Positions 8,003 to 16,462 of a DNA stretch of 41,219 nt are shown piece by piece (position 1 is the first letter of the stretch; each line of letters starts with the position of its first letter). The notes under the pieces were generated by a model. The model searched no databases and was not told the DNA's origin. It worked only from the letters and a program-made list of their open reading frames with translations. A program made the translations under genes and the position numbers. The stretch covers positions 1 through 41,219 of the forward strand of contig JANMQR010000312.1 in the NCBI GenBank assembly GCA_031370625.1. The letters are read 5' to 3'. This DNA is from UKL13-2 sp031370625. Its GTDB lineage: Bacteria; Pseudomonadota; Gammaproteobacteria; Burkholderiales; Usitatibacteraceae.

Positions 8003-9046
8003 ATGACAGTTTTTATGTCGATACTTCAACGCTGCATTCGCATCCATCGCATCTTGGTTCTGCTATCAGCGGCACTGGTTGCCACGACGGCATTCGCGCA
8101 GAAGGACGCGCCAAATTGTCCCGCTGCACCAACACAGCCATCGCAAGAAAAAGTTCAGGAATTGGCGAAGTCAGCGAAGGATCGCGGATTTCTCTGGAAG
8201 ATCGAAAAAGATGGCCGTACGAGCTATCTTTTTGGCACCATGCATGTCAACAAACTGGAGTGGTCGATGCCGGGCGCAAAAACTGTTGCTGCGTTGCGCG
8301 ATAGTGATGTGATTGCACTTGAGCTGGATATTCTTGATCCGAAAATACAGACGCAAATGTCAGACCCGGCAAACTTCGGCATCAAGCCGGTTCAATTACC
8401 AGTCAAGCTGAAACAACGAATGGAAGTCGTGGCGCAACGAGCGTGCGCGCCAATTGCGATGATTGCTGGCATGCATCCGGTAATGCAAATCGCGACGGTC
8501 GCAATATTTGATGCTCGTTTTTCCAATCTTGAATTTGGCTATGGCTCAGAAATTGTTTTATCCGGTGCCGCAGGGGCAATGAAAAAGCCCATCATTGGCC
8601 TCGAGACCCCCGAGATTCAGATGCGTGCATTGATGGCTGGCGAGCCCGGTGAGATTATCGACATCGTGGAGAGTGGGCTGTCTGATTTTGAAGCAGGCAA
8701 ACAGCGCAAACAAGTCGTGCGTTTGCACAACACCTGGGCAAGCGGTGATTTGACCGAGTTTCAAAGGTATGAAGAATGGTGTGATTGTATTCATGGGGAT
8801 ACGGATCGCAAATTTCTCAAGCGCGTCAATGATGATCGTAATCCAGGACTTGCCGCAGGAATCGATAAATTACATCGCGACGGCAAGCGTGTGTTTGCGG
8901 CCGTGGGTTCGTTACACATGGTGGGTGCGAAAGGGATTCCCGCACTGATGAAGGACATGGGCTACAAGATTGAGCGCGTGATGTTTGATGGCACCGGTAG
9001 CGTGAATAGCGAGATCAAACAAGAAGCGAAGCAGGAAAAAAAGTGA
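8003..9046 (+). CDS. TraB/GumN family exported protein
   Basis: The 347-residue product starts at ATG 8003, which has an AGGGAA ribosome binding site, and has a signal peptide (hydrophobic IHRILVLLSAALVATTAFAQ, cleavage after AFA). The mature part has the TraB/GumN hallmarks: FLWKIEKDGRTSYLFGTMH, then DVIALELDI, GLETPEIQ, and near the end VFAAVGSLHMVGAKGIPALM. The family contains a Tiki-like metal-dependent protease fold with conserved GTxH and GSLHxxG motifs, both visible here. Substrate is unknown. A longer frame from 7823 overlaps the preceding gene in another phase and lacks conservation, so it is rejected. A hairpin repeat follows the stop. Confidence 0.88.
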   Translation: MTVFMSILQRCIRIHRILVLLSAALVATTAFAQKDAPNCPAAPTQPSQEKVQELAKSAKDRGFLWKIEKDGRTSYLFGTMHVNKLEWSMPGAKTVAALRDSDVIALELDILDPKIQTQMSDPANFGIKPVQLPVKLKQRMEVVAQRACAPIAMIAGMHPVMQIATVAIFDARFSNLEFGYGSEIVLSGAAGAMKKPIIGLETPEIQMRALMAGEPGEIIDIVESGLSDFEAGKQRKQVVRLHNTWASGDLTEFQRYEEWCDCIHGDTDRKFLKRVNDDRNPGLAAGIDKLHRDGKRVFAAVGSLHMVGAKGIPALMKDMGYKIERVMFDGTGSVNSEIKQEAKQEKK

Positions 9047-9117
9047 TCGGTGCATGCTAAAGCTGCCGCGCGATCTTGCTTGTGGTGAATTGGGGCTTTG
9101 GCATATTCATCATAACA

Positions 9118-9173
9118 AACCCTTTATTTGGCGGGCTTTTCGACGCATTTATGTCTGAAGAAGCCCGCTGGTA
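9118..9173 (+). repeat. Dispersed hairpin repeat, copy 2 (after the TraB-like gene)
   Basis: GCGGGCTT at 9131-9138 pairs perfectly with AAGCCCGC at 9161-9168 (8 bp), enclosing the ACGCATTTATGT core. It resembles copies 1 and 3 in both stem and core and begins 71 bases after the stop. It is likely a terminator or mRNA-stabilising hairpin. Confidence 0.7.
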
Positions 9174-9241
9174 TTGGTGTTTTATTTTTTAAATTCAATA
9201 AAGCCAGAAAATGCAACAGTCTTGTTGCCTCGTGAATAGCC

Positions 9242-9247
9242 TATAAT
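9242..9247 (+). promoter_or_regulatory. Probable -10 element upstream of yegD
   Basis: A perfect TATAAT lies 34 bases before the yegD ATG. A TTGTTG at 9222-9227 is the nearest -35 candidate but its spacing of 14 is short, so the -35 element is uncertain. Confidence 0.5.
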
Positions 9248-9280
9248 CGCCCTCCCTATTCAATCGAGACAATCAGCCCC

Positions 9281-10588
9281 ATGCGCCACCATGATTTTTG
9301 CGCAATCGATTTCGGCACCTCTAATTCCGCTGTCGCACTTCCTCAGCAGCAATCGAATTCGCCCGCTAAAAAATCGCTCCCATTAAGAGATACGCTACGC
9401 TTGGCCGAGCTTGAGCCGGGTTTTACGTCGATGCCGACAGCGGTTTTTTATAACGTTGAAGATGAGACGCGCTGCTATGGTCGCGAGGCGGTGGCGGCGT
9501 ATGTGGATGGCTACGATGGTCGGTTGATGCGCTCGATCAAAAGCATTTTGGGGTCCGACTTGATGGAGACCGCAACCGAAGTTGGTCACGGCATGTCGGT
9601 GAAATATATCGATGTGGTGACGGCTTATTTGCGGCACTTAAAACATGTCGCAGAATTTCAATCGGAGGGGAGAATAAAGCGTGTGGTCATTGGTCGCCCG
9701 GTCTATTTCGTCGATGGCGATCAAACGCGCGACGCGAAAGCAGAAGCCGCGTTGACGACTGCTGCGCGTGCGGTGGGTTTTACCGATATCGCATTTCAGT
9801 TCGAGCCGATTGCGGCCGCGCTCGATTACGAATCCACGATTGATCACGAGCAGCTTGTTCTGGTCGCTGATGTTGGTGGCGGTACATCGGATTTCTCCAT
9901 CGTTCGCGTCGGCCCGCAACAGCGCGAAAAACTGGATCGCAAGAATGATATTTTGGCGAATCACGGCATCCACTTGGCGGGAACAGATTTTGATTTTGCC
10001 GTTAATTTAGCCGCGATCATGCCCACGCTGGGCTTGGGTTCGTTAGGGCCAGCAGATCAAGGCGCGCGCCGTGTGCCGTCATCCGTTTATTTCGATCTCG
10101 CCACCTGGCATCTCATCAACACCGTGTATGCGCATAATCGCGTCGCGGAGCTGCGCGAGATGACGAGCATGTACGCCGATCAGGCGCGCTATCGTCGCTT
10201 GATGCACGTGATCACGCGACGGCTCGGCCATCAGCTTGCGGCCACCGCAGAAGCGATCAAGATTGATGTATCGATGACAGGTAAGGCAGAAGTATTGCTC
10301 GACAATATTGAAGAAAATTTGGTCATCCGCTTTTCCGATGTCGCGCAGACCGAAGCGCTCGATAGCAAAATCGACAAGATCGCCGAAGCTGCCGTGGAAA
10401 CCGCGCGCATGGCTGGCGTGGCACCTGGGGCAATTAGCGCGATCTACTTTACCGGCGGATCAACCGGGCTCGCCTCGCTTTCGGATGCGATTGCGGGTGC
10501 GTTTCCGGATGCCAAAAAAGCAGCGGGAGATCGATTCGCCAGCGTGGCGACCGGCCTGGGCATTTATGCGACGCGGTTGTATGCCTGA
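9281..10588 (+). CDS. yegD: Hsp70-like molecular chaperone YegD
   Basis: The 435-residue protein belongs to the actin/Hsp70 ATPase superfamily, YegD subgroup, which lacks the peptide-binding C-terminal domain of DnaK. The phosphate 1 loop is CAIDFGTSNSAVA at the N-terminus, the phosphate 2 loop is VADVGGGTSDFSIV around residue 190, and the adenosine motif is IYFTGGSTGL near the end. The length fits the family (about 450). Cytoplasmic location is expected as no signal is present. The cellular role of YegD is poorly known. The start at ATG 9281 follows a -10-like TATAAT; tRNA-Leu lies 58 bases downstream. Confidence 0.9.
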   Translation: MRHHDFCAIDFGTSNSAVALPQQQSNSPAKKSLPLRDTLRLAELEPGFTSMPTAVFYNVEDETRCYGREAVAAYVDGYDGRLMRSIKSILGSDLMETATEVGHGMSVKYIDVVTAYLRHLKHVAEFQSEGRIKRVVIGRPVYFVDGDQTRDAKAEAALTTAARAVGFTDIAFQFEPIAAALDYESTIDHEQLVLVADVGGGTSDFSIVRVGPQQREKLDRKNDILANHGIHLAGTDFDFAVNLAAIMPTLGLGSLGPADQGARRVPSSVYFDLATWHLINTVYAHNRVAELREMTSMYADQARYRRLMHVITRRLGHQLAATAEAIKIDVSMTGKAEVLLDNIEENLVIRFSDVAQTEALDSKIDKIAEAAVETARMAGVAPGAISAIYFTGGSTGLASLSDAIAGAFPDAKKAAGDRFASVATGLGIYATRLYA

Positions 10589-10646
10589 CGAATTCCGCAA
10601 CGAAAGCGTGAGTTTCGCTGCTAAACCTAGTAAAATCGTATTCGTC

Positions 10647-10736
10647 GCCGGGGTGGTGAAATAGGTAGACACAACGGACTTAAAATCCGTCGGGACTAAA
10701 CATCCCGTACCGGTTCGATTCCGGTCCTCGGCACCA
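10647..10736 (+). tRNA. tRNA-Leu (anticodon UAA)
   Basis: The acceptor stem is GCCGGGG at 10647-10653 paired with CCTCGGC before the A discriminator and an encoded CCA at 10734-10736. The anticodon stem is ACGGA/TCCGT with loop CTTAAAA, placing TAA at 10681-10683. The long variable arm (CGGGACTAAACATCCCG) and the T arm GGTTCGATTCC fit a class II leucine tRNA. A -10-like TAAAAT lies at 10631-10636. Confidence 0.95.
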
Positions 10737-10778
10737 AATAAAAAGACTGTTCACGGTCGCGAAAATCCAAGGCTACTC

Positions 10779-11330
10779 ATGAGTGACGTCGTAAGCTTGC
10801 TGCTCGCTGCGAAGAACGATGACTCCCAAGCCATGAATCGCTTGTTCGAGGTGCTCTACGACGACCTCCGACTACTCGCACGCGCCAAGCTGCGCCGATC
10901 CGCACCGATGACAGTGCTTGACACCACCGCGTTGGTACACGAATCATATTTACGTTTTTTACGAACCGGCGATTTGAAGGTTGAAGATCGCCCGCATTTT
11001 CTCGCGTATGCCGCGCGCGTCATGCGCTCCATCGTGGTCGATCTTATCCGTAGCCGTCTCGCTGATCGCCACGGGGGTGATGCGCTACATGTCACGCTCA
11101 ATACCGAAATCGCCGAATCTGCCAGCGTGCGTGAGGACGAAGTGATTCTCGTCAACGATGCGCTTGAGGAATTGGCGACCATTGATCCGCGCTTGGTAAA
11201 AGTAGTCGAGATGCGCTATTTCGCCGGCATGAGTGAAGATGAAATTGCGGAATCGCTTGGTGTGAGCGTTCGCACGGTGGAACGCGATTGGGAAAAAGCG
11301 CGATTGTTTTTATATCGCGCGTTGAAATGA
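10779..11330 (+). CDS. ECF-type RNA polymerase sigma factor
   Basis: The 183-residue protein matches the extracytoplasmic-function sigma group recognised as TIGR02999 (Sig-70_X6). Region 2 is seen in residues around 10-80 (DDLRLLARAKLRR and LVHESYLRFL, then VMRSIVVDLIRSRLADRHGG). Region 4 with a helix-turn-helix is MRYFAGMSEDEIAESLGVSV followed by RTVERDWEKARLFLYRAL. There is no anti-sigma gene; the neighbour is a Ser/Thr kinase. In the related ECF43-type systems the sigma factor is activated by kinase phosphorylation (known in Vibrio and Xanthomonas), so the same may hold here (inference). Start ATG 10779. Confidence 0.9.
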   Translation: MSDVVSLLLAAKNDDSQAMNRLFEVLYDDLRLLARAKLRRSAPMTVLDTTALVHESYLRFLRTGDLKVEDRPHFLAYAARVMRSIVVDLIRSRLADRHGGDALHVTLNTEIAESASVREDEVILVNDALEELATIDPRLVKVVEMRYFAGMSEDEIAESLGVSVRTVERDWEKARLFLYRALK

Positions 11331-11396
11331 CTTTTACATGCAATGTCGGCTTTGATTTGGAAATTTCGTCTTTGAGGGTTGGAGCTTTAATGTGGC

Positions 11397-11461
11397 AGCT
11401 TGGTATCGCAACTTGGTGTCGTAACTTAAAGTCTCAACTTGATGTCTCAACTTGATGTGTC
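11397..11461 (+). repeat. Five 13-bp tandem repeats before the kinase gene
   Basis: Five units run head to tail at 11397, 11410, 11423, 11436 and 11449. The consensus is AACTTGATGTCTC, and the first copies are more diverged. They lie in the 270-bp gap between the sigma factor and kinase genes, 140 bases before the kinase start. They may be iterated operators or slipped-strand DNA; no protein binder is recognisable. Confidence 0.8.
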
Positions 11462-11495
11462 AAATAAACATGGTGCAAGGTAGAAGTGCGCCCTT

Positions 11496-11568
11496 CACCC
11501 GCGAAGGCGGGTGCCTAATTTCGCTGCGCGGAGATACAACGGAATTGGGTCCCCGCGTGCGCGGGGAC
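11496..11568 (+). promoter_or_regulatory. Two strong hairpins in the kinase gene leader
   Basis: Hairpin 1 is CACCCGC-gaag-GCGGGTG at 11496-11513. Hairpin 2 is GTCCCCGCG-tg-CGCGGGGAC at 11549-11568. The right arm of hairpin 1 (GGCGGGTG, 11506-11513) can also pair with CACCCGCC at 11581-11588, right before the ribosome binding site GGAG at 11591-11594. Both are GC-rich extragenic palindromes of the kind found in several betaproteobacterial genomes. Confidence 0.55.
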
Positions 11569-11600
11569 AGGGCTGCTGATCACCCGCCTCGGAGTAACGT

Positions 11601-14501
11601 TTGAAAATTTCCGCCCCCGATTGGCAACAAGCGTTCAAGTTGCTGGATGCCGCACTGGAAATCCCGGCCGCGGAGAGAGCGGCATGGCTGAAAAATCTGG
11701 GGCCGGAGCACGCGCATCTGCAACCGGCGCTGGCGGAATTGCTGGAGCAGCACGCGGTATTAGAAACAGAATCGTTTTTACAATCATTGCCCACGTTTAC
11801 CAATGTCGATAATTTGCCGAGTGATGCGGCCTCATCCACGCTATCGGGAAACTCGGGCGGGGCTGGCGAGTTGCGGGCGGGTGTTTCAATCGGCCCCTAT
11901 CGTTTGATTCGCGAACTCGGCGTGGGCGGCATGGGTGCCGTATGGTTGGCTGATCGCTCGGATGGTTCGTTGAAGCGTACCGTCGCATTAAAGCTCCCGC
12001 ACGCCGGGCCGTTCCAGCGGCAGCTGGCGGAACGATTCGACCGCGAGCGCGATATTCTCGCCGCGCTGACGCATCCGAATATCGCGCGGCTTTATGATGC
12101 GGGTGCAGGCACCACGGGGCAACCATATCTCGCGTTGGAATATGTCGAAGGATTACCGCTCACCGAATATTGCAATTCGAAAAAATTGGATGTGCGCGGG
12201 CGATTGGAATTATTCGGTCAGGTGCTATCGGCCGTGCAATACGCGCATACCAATCTGGTGCTGCATCGAGATTTAAAGCCCTCGAATATCTTGGTGACCG
12301 CTGCTGGAACGGTAAGCCTGCTCGATTTCGGTATCGCCAAATTTATGACCGGTGCGACCACTAGCGAGAGCGCACTGACCGAGCTGACGGGTCGCGCGAT
12401 GACGCCAGACTATGCCTCGCCTGAACAAATCGCCGGTGCGCCAATCAGCACGTCGTCAGACGTATATTCGCTCGGCGTGGTGCTGTACGAATTGTTGACC
12501 GGCGTACGGCCGTATAAATTAAAGCGCGGCACGCGTGGCGAATTGGAAGATGCGATTTTGGCGGTGGATGCCATTCGCCCCAGCCAGATGATGCGGCAAC
12601 GCACCGGCGTGCACGATACCGTCACGCTCAAAACCGCGAAGCAATTGGATGGCGATCTTGATACGGTGTGCCTGAAAGCGCTGAAGAAAAAACCGGAGGA
12701 ACGCTACGCGACCGTGGCCGCGTTTGCGAATGACATTACGCGCTGGTTAAACGGCTACCCGATTGAAACGCGTTCGGACGGCAGCTGGTATGTGGTGCGC
12801 AAATATCTGGCGCGACATCGCACCGTGGTCGCGCTTTCTGCGTTGGCAATATTTGCGATGGTCACGGGCACGATTGTTTCGGTGATCCAGGCGCAGCGCG
12901 CATCAGCCGAAGCAGAGGTCGCGCGCGAGCAGACGGCGAGGGCGCATGCGGTCGAGCAATTTTTGTCGGGTCTGTTCAAGGAAAACTCGGTGGATCAAGC
13001 CGACCCGTTGGCAGCACGGCGCATCACCGCGCCAGAGCTGCTTGATCGCGGCGCAGCCCGGATCGATAAGGCATTGTCCGACTTCCCGGACGCGAAGGCG
13101 GACGTGATTGCGACGCTGGCAAATATGTATGTGCATCTGGGTGATTGGAAAAAGGCCGCAGAGCTGAATGCCACTCGCCTGCCGCTGGTAGAGAAGTCGT
13201 ATGGCAAGCGATCCATGGAGTATGCGCAGGCGCTCATTGACGCGGCCGACAAGCTCAAAGGCACCTTGAAAGATGATGAAACGGTGCTTGCGTTTACATC
13301 CGAAGCCAAGCAAATTTTGACCAGTTTGCGGCAGGAAAAATCGTTGCAGTTTGCGGACGTGCTGCGCTTTGAATCCATCATCTGGCGGCGTACCGATCTT
13401 GATATGGCGGTTGATACCGCCGCGCAAGCGGTAGAAATTATTCGTCCGTTCGTAGCGTCGAATTCACTTATTAATCGAAACGCGACGCTCTACGACAATG
13501 TCATGAGTGCCCTGCCAGGCGCATCTGATGCGGCCAAGGCAGCAAATGAACAAGCAAGAAATATTGCCAAGCGTTTCGGCACGGCGCTCGGTGATTTGGG
13601 TATGACCTATAACCAGCGTGGCAATTATATTGAAGCCGACAATGCGCTCACCGAAGCGATGTACCTGCTCGCAAAAACGCGCGGCCTCGATAATTTTGAT
13701 ACCGCCTGGGTGGTCATGTTGAAAGGCTCCATTGACGTCATGCGTGGCGATTTTGTGGCGGCGGAACCGCGCCTGCGCGATGGCACGCGCAACGTGCAGC
13801 GCACGGGTGGATTGCAGCAGCCAGCGAGTGTGTTCGCGGAGAGCATGTTGGCGTGGTTTCTGCACCAGACGGGTCGGCGCGAAGAAGCCAAAGATCTCAT
13901 CGACATGGCGCGAACGCGCATTGCCGCGAAGCTCGAGCCCACACATCAGCGCGTCGTCGAGGCCAATCTTACTTATGCCGGTATGCTGATTAACGAGGGC
14001 CGGTTTGCAGAAGCGATTGCAATTGTTGAGCCTTATACGCACATAACGAACATAAAAAATCAGTCTCCCGCCAATGCCAATATCGTCCTCGGTGCCGCGC
14101 TTGCGCAAAGTGGCGAGACGGATCGCGCACGTGCGCTGCTCAACGCCGGTATCAGCATCCAGGAAGCGCGCAAGGCACGCAACAATATCTGGTGGATCGA
14201 AGGCATGCTCGCGCGCGCCGAGCTTTCGCTGGCCGAGCGCGACTACGTCGCGGCAAAAGCGGACTTTCAATCGATGCTGGCTGGTGCGGTCGCCAACGGC
14301 GTTGGCGCGCAATACACGGCGCGTGCCCATTTGGGGTTGGCGCGTGCGGAAGCCGCGTTGGGCGATACGCTCGCCGCACGCAGCCATTTAATGCGCGCCG
14401 ATGCGCTATTGAACGCGCCACAAGTCAATGGTTTGTTGGGGAAGCTGAGCGCAGAGGTAAAGCGCGAGACCGGCGCGCTTAAGCAAATATCAAAAAAATA
14501 A
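11601..14501 (+). CDS. Membrane Ser/Thr protein kinase with TPR-like sensor domain
   Basis: The 966-residue protein starts at TTG 11601, with GGAG six bases upstream. Residues about 98-375 form a PknB-type kinase: ATP loop ELGVGGMGAVW, ATP lysine in VALKLPH, catalytic HRDLKPSN with Asp224, DFGIAK metal motif and the DYASPEQ activation segment. A hydrophobic segment at about 408-430 (VVALSALAIFAMVTGTIVSV) crosses the membrane, so the kinase is cytoplasmic and the C-terminal half periplasmic. That half carries helical TPR-like repeats (for example MYVHLGDWKKAAELNATRL and NQRGNYIEADNALTEAMYLL), a likely ligand or protein sensor. It sits beside an ECF sigma gene, a common pairing in which the kinase may activate the sigma factor (inference). 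Confidence 0.9.
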   Translation: MKISAPDWQQAFKLLDAALEIPAAERAAWLKNLGPEHAHLQPALAELLEQHAVLETESFLQSLPTFTNVDNLPSDAASSTLSGNSGGAGELRAGVSIGPYRLIRELGVGGMGAVWLADRSDGSLKRTVALKLPHAGPFQRQLAERFDRERDILAALTHPNIARLYDAGAGTTGQPYLALEYVEGLPLTEYCNSKKLDVRGRLELFGQVLSAVQYAHTNLVLHRDLKPSNILVTAAGTVSLLDFGIAKFMTGATTSESALTELTGRAMTPDYASPEQIAGAPISTSSDVYSLGVVLYELLTGVRPYKLKRGTRGELEDAILAVDAIRPSQMMRQRTGVHDTVTLKTAKQLDGDLDTVCLKALKKKPEERYATVAAFANDITRWLNGYPIETRSDGSWYVVRKYLARHRTVVALSALAIFAMVTGTIVSVIQAQRASAEAEVAREQTARAHAVEQFLSGLFKENSVDQADPLAARRITAPELLDRGAARIDKALSDFPDAKADVIATLANMYVHLGDWKKAAELNATRLPLVEKSYGKRSMEYAQALIDAADKLKGTLKDDETVLAFTSEAKQILTSLRQEKSLQFADVLRFESIIWRRTDLDMAVDTAAQAVEIIRPFVASNSLINRNATLYDNVMSALPGASDAAKAANEQARNIAKRFGTALGDLGMTYNQRGNYIEADNALTEAMYLLAKTRGLDNFDTAWVVMLKGSIDVMRGDFVAAEPRLRDGTRNVQRTGGLQQPASVFAESMLAWFLHQTGRREEAKDLIDMARTRIAAKLEPTHQRVVEANLTYAGMLINEGRFAEAIAIVEPYTHITNIKNQSPANANIVLGAALAQSGETDRARALLNAGISIQEARKARNNIWWIEGMLARAELSLAERDYVAAKADFQSMLAGAVANGVGAQYTARAHLGLARAEAALGDTLAARSHLMRADALLNAPQVNGLLGKLSAEVKRETGALKQISKK

Positions 14502-14531
14502 TCGGGCTGCTGTTGCAGGCGATGCTAAAAA

Positions 14532-14537
14532 TATAAT
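14532..14537 (+). promoter_or_regulatory. Probable -10 element upstream of the glycosyltransferase gene
   Basis: A perfect TATAAT occurs here, with TTGCAG and TGTTGC as weak -35 candidates at poor spacing. Transcription would begin around 14543, which argues against the TTG at 14537 as start codon and for ATG 14573. Confidence 0.4.
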
Positions 14538-14572
14538 TGCAACCCGGCTCTGAAAATCACGTCCAACGCTTT

Positions 14573-15412
14573 ATGATAGAAATCGAATCTTGCGAAAAAA
14601 CGTTGGTCATCGATTCGGCCTCCCCTGCATTTACAGATCATGTTTCTGCCAATGATTGCCAACCGACAGCGCGTGTAAATCCTGCACCACGTTTTTCGCT
14701 TGTCGTCCCCGCGTTCAACGAGGCGAACTGGCTTAATGGTTTGCTTGATACCGTCGAGATCGCGCGTCGTCACTATCGCGACGGTGCTGACGCAATCGAA
14801 GTCATCGTTGCCAATAACGCGTCGACCGATGCCACGGCCGCAATCGCACATGAACGCGGTTGCCGCGTCGCGCATGTTGAGAAGCGCGCCATCGCCGCCG
14901 CACGCAATGGTGGTGCGTCGATTGCGACGGGCGAAATTGTGTGTTTTATCGATGCCGATTCGCGCATTCATGCTGAAACGTTTAATGCGATTGACGATGT
15001 GATGGCCTCACACCGTGTGATTGTGGGCACGTCCACCGTGCATCCTGATCGCTGGTCAATTGGGCTCGCGCTAACTTGGCTGGCGGCACTGCCGATTGCT
15101 TACACCATGGGGGTTGATGCCGGTGTGGTGTTTTGCAGGCGAGCTGATTTTGAGGCGATTGGTGGCTATGACGAAAGCCTTTTGTACGCCGAAGATATTC
15201 AGCTACTGGTTGACCTGAAAAAGCTGGGGCGTGCGCGCGGCCAGCGCTTTGCGCGTGCCAAAGGTTGTCGTGCGATTACCTCCACACGCAAGTTCGATAA
15301 ACACGGCGATTGGCATTTTTTCACGCGCATGCCGCGCGTGGCTTTTTGGATGATGCGCGATAAAAGCAGGGTAGAAAAATTCACGCGCGCCTACTGGTAT
15401 GAGGATCGTTAG
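14573..15412 (+). CDS. Family 2 glycosyltransferase
   Basis: The 279-residue product has a GT-A fold glycosyltransferase domain from about residue 41: FSLVVPAFNEANWLNGLLDT (nucleotide-binding start), EVIVANNASTDATAAIA, and the DXD-type metal motif in CFIDADSRIHAETF. A later GGYDESLLYAEDIQLLVDLK matches the acceptor-site ED motif of family 2. It transfers a sugar from a nucleotide-sugar to an unknown acceptor. There is no signal peptide; a hydrophobic stretch around LALTWLAALPIAYTMGV may contact the membrane. No polysaccharide cluster surrounds it, so its pathway is unknown. The start ATG 14573 is chosen over TTG 14537 because of the -10 element. Confidence 0.85.
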   Translation: MIEIESCEKTLVIDSASPAFTDHVSANDCQPTARVNPAPRFSLVVPAFNEANWLNGLLDTVEIARRHYRDGADAIEVIVANNASTDATAAIAHERGCRVAHVEKRAIAAARNGGASIATGEIVCFIDADSRIHAETFNAIDDVMASHRVIVGTSTVHPDRWSIGLALTWLAALPIAYTMGVDAGVVFCRRADFEAIGGYDESLLYAEDIQLLVDLKKLGRARGQRFARAKGCRAITSTRKFDKHGDWHFFTRMPRVAFWMMRDKSRVEKFTRAYWYEDR

Positions 15413-15437
15413 CGCGTTAGCAGGATTGAAGCGCGGT

Positions 15438-15464
15438 TTGAAAAGCGCGAAAGCCGGTTAAAAT
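15438..15464 (+). promoter_or_regulatory. Probable sigma70-type promoter for the RIO kinase gene
   Basis: TTGAAA at 15438-15443 and TAAAAT at 15459-15464 are separated by 15 bases (16 if the -35 is read as TTTGAA). It is 48 bases before the ATG at 15512. Confidence 0.45.
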
Positions 15465-15511
15465 TTGGACGTGCTCACACATCAACTGCCACCGCCCAAT
15501 AAAAAGACGCC

Positions 15512-16363
15512 ATGAAAACGCCACAACGATTACTGCCGCTGGTCGAAGAGGGCCTTATTGACGAAGTCATTCGCCAGCTCATGAGTGGTAAAGAAGCCAT
15601 CGTGTATGTGGTGCGCTGCGGCGAAGACGTTCGCTGCGCGAAGGTTTACAAAGAAGCCGACAAACGCGCATTTCGCCAAGCCGTGCAGTACACCGAAGGC
15701 CGCAAAGTGAAGAACAGCCGTCGCGCACGTGCGATGGAAAAGGGCTCCAAATTCGGGCGTGAGCAGCAGGAAGAGGCATGGCAGAGCGCCGAAGTTGACG
15801 CGCTGCATCGATTGGCATTTGCCGGTGTGCGCGTGCCGAAACCATACAATTTTTTGAACGGCGTGTTGCTGATGGAATTGGTGACCGACGAAAACGGCCA
15901 TGCCGCGCCGCGCCTCAACGATGTCGAACTCACGCCCGAAAAAGCGCGCGAATATCATCAAAAATTAATTCGCGAAGTAGTGCGCATGCTGTGCGCCGGC
16001 GTTATCCACGGTGATCTTTCCGAATACAACGTGCTCGTTGATGCCAATGGCCCGGTGATTATCGATCTGCCGCAAGCTATCGATGCCGCTGGTAACAACA
16101 GTGCGGCGAGTCTGCTGGAACGCGACGTTAATAATTTAGCGATTTGGTTTGGCCGCTTCGCACCCGAACTCATCAAGACCGATTACGGCCGCGAAATCTG
16201 GGCGATCTATAAAACCGGAAAATTGCTCCCCGATACACCGCTCACCGGATTCTTCGCCCGTGATGAAAAGAAAGCAGATGTGAAAGGTTTGATCAAAGAA
16301 ATTGATGAAGTGGTGCGAGAAGAAGCGGCGCGGCAGCGCTATAAACAAAGTCTGGAGCAGTAG
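15512..16363 (+). CDS. RIO1-type serine protein kinase
   Basis: The 283-residue protein is an atypical kinase of the RIO family. The N-terminal helical part (RLLPLVEEGLIDEVIRQLMS) leads to GKEAIVYVVRCG, the flexible P-loop, and CAKVYKE carries the ATP lysine. The catalytic loop is HGDLSEYNVL with Asp168, and the metal-binding motif is IIDLPQAID with Asp185, both characteristic of RIO proteins, which lack the activation loop of ordinary kinases. Bacterial RIO kinases are scattered and mostly of unknown role; the eukaryotic and archaeal ones act in small-subunit ribosome maturation. A promoter-like element precedes it and hairpin copy 3 follows 23 bases after the stop. Confidence 0.9.
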   Translation: MKTPQRLLPLVEEGLIDEVIRQLMSGKEAIVYVVRCGEDVRCAKVYKEADKRAFRQAVQYTEGRKVKNSRRARAMEKGSKFGREQQEEAWQSAEVDALHRLAFAGVRVPKPYNFLNGVLLMELVTDENGHAAPRLNDVELTPEKAREYHQKLIREVVRMLCAGVIHGDLSEYNVLVDANGPVIIDLPQAIDAAGNNSAASLLERDVNNLAIWFGRFAPELIKTDYGREIWAIYKTGKLLPDTPLTGFFARDEKKADVKGLIKEIDEVVREEAARQRYKQSLEQ

Positions 16364-16385
16364 GCGTTGCCATTGATTTTCAGGT

Positions 16386-16440
16386 AGACCCTAGCATTGG
16401 CGGGCGTCTTTAAGCATATTTGCTCGCGAACTCCCGTCGC
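16386..16440. repeat. Dispersed hairpin repeat, copy 3 (between convergent genes)
   Basis: GGCGGG at 16399-16404 pairs with CCCGTC at 16433-16438, including one G-T wobble, and the core is AGCATATTTGCT. It lies 23 bases after the RIO kinase stop and 23 bases before the stop of the convergent HzsA-like gene, an ideal place for a shared terminator. Confidence 0.7.
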
Positions 16441-16462
16441 TTTTAGACTTCACCGTTCGAAA

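Noticed and set aside
11549..11568. CRISPR-like repeat (GTCCCCGCG...CGCGGGGAC)
   Set aside because: It resembles the hairpin of some CRISPR repeats but occurs once, with no spacer array and no cas genes.
13464..14387. 307-codon open frame on the minus strand inside the kinase gene
   Set aside because: It is antisense to a well-supported kinase/TPR coding region, has no recognisable domain, and is explained by GC-rich codon structure.
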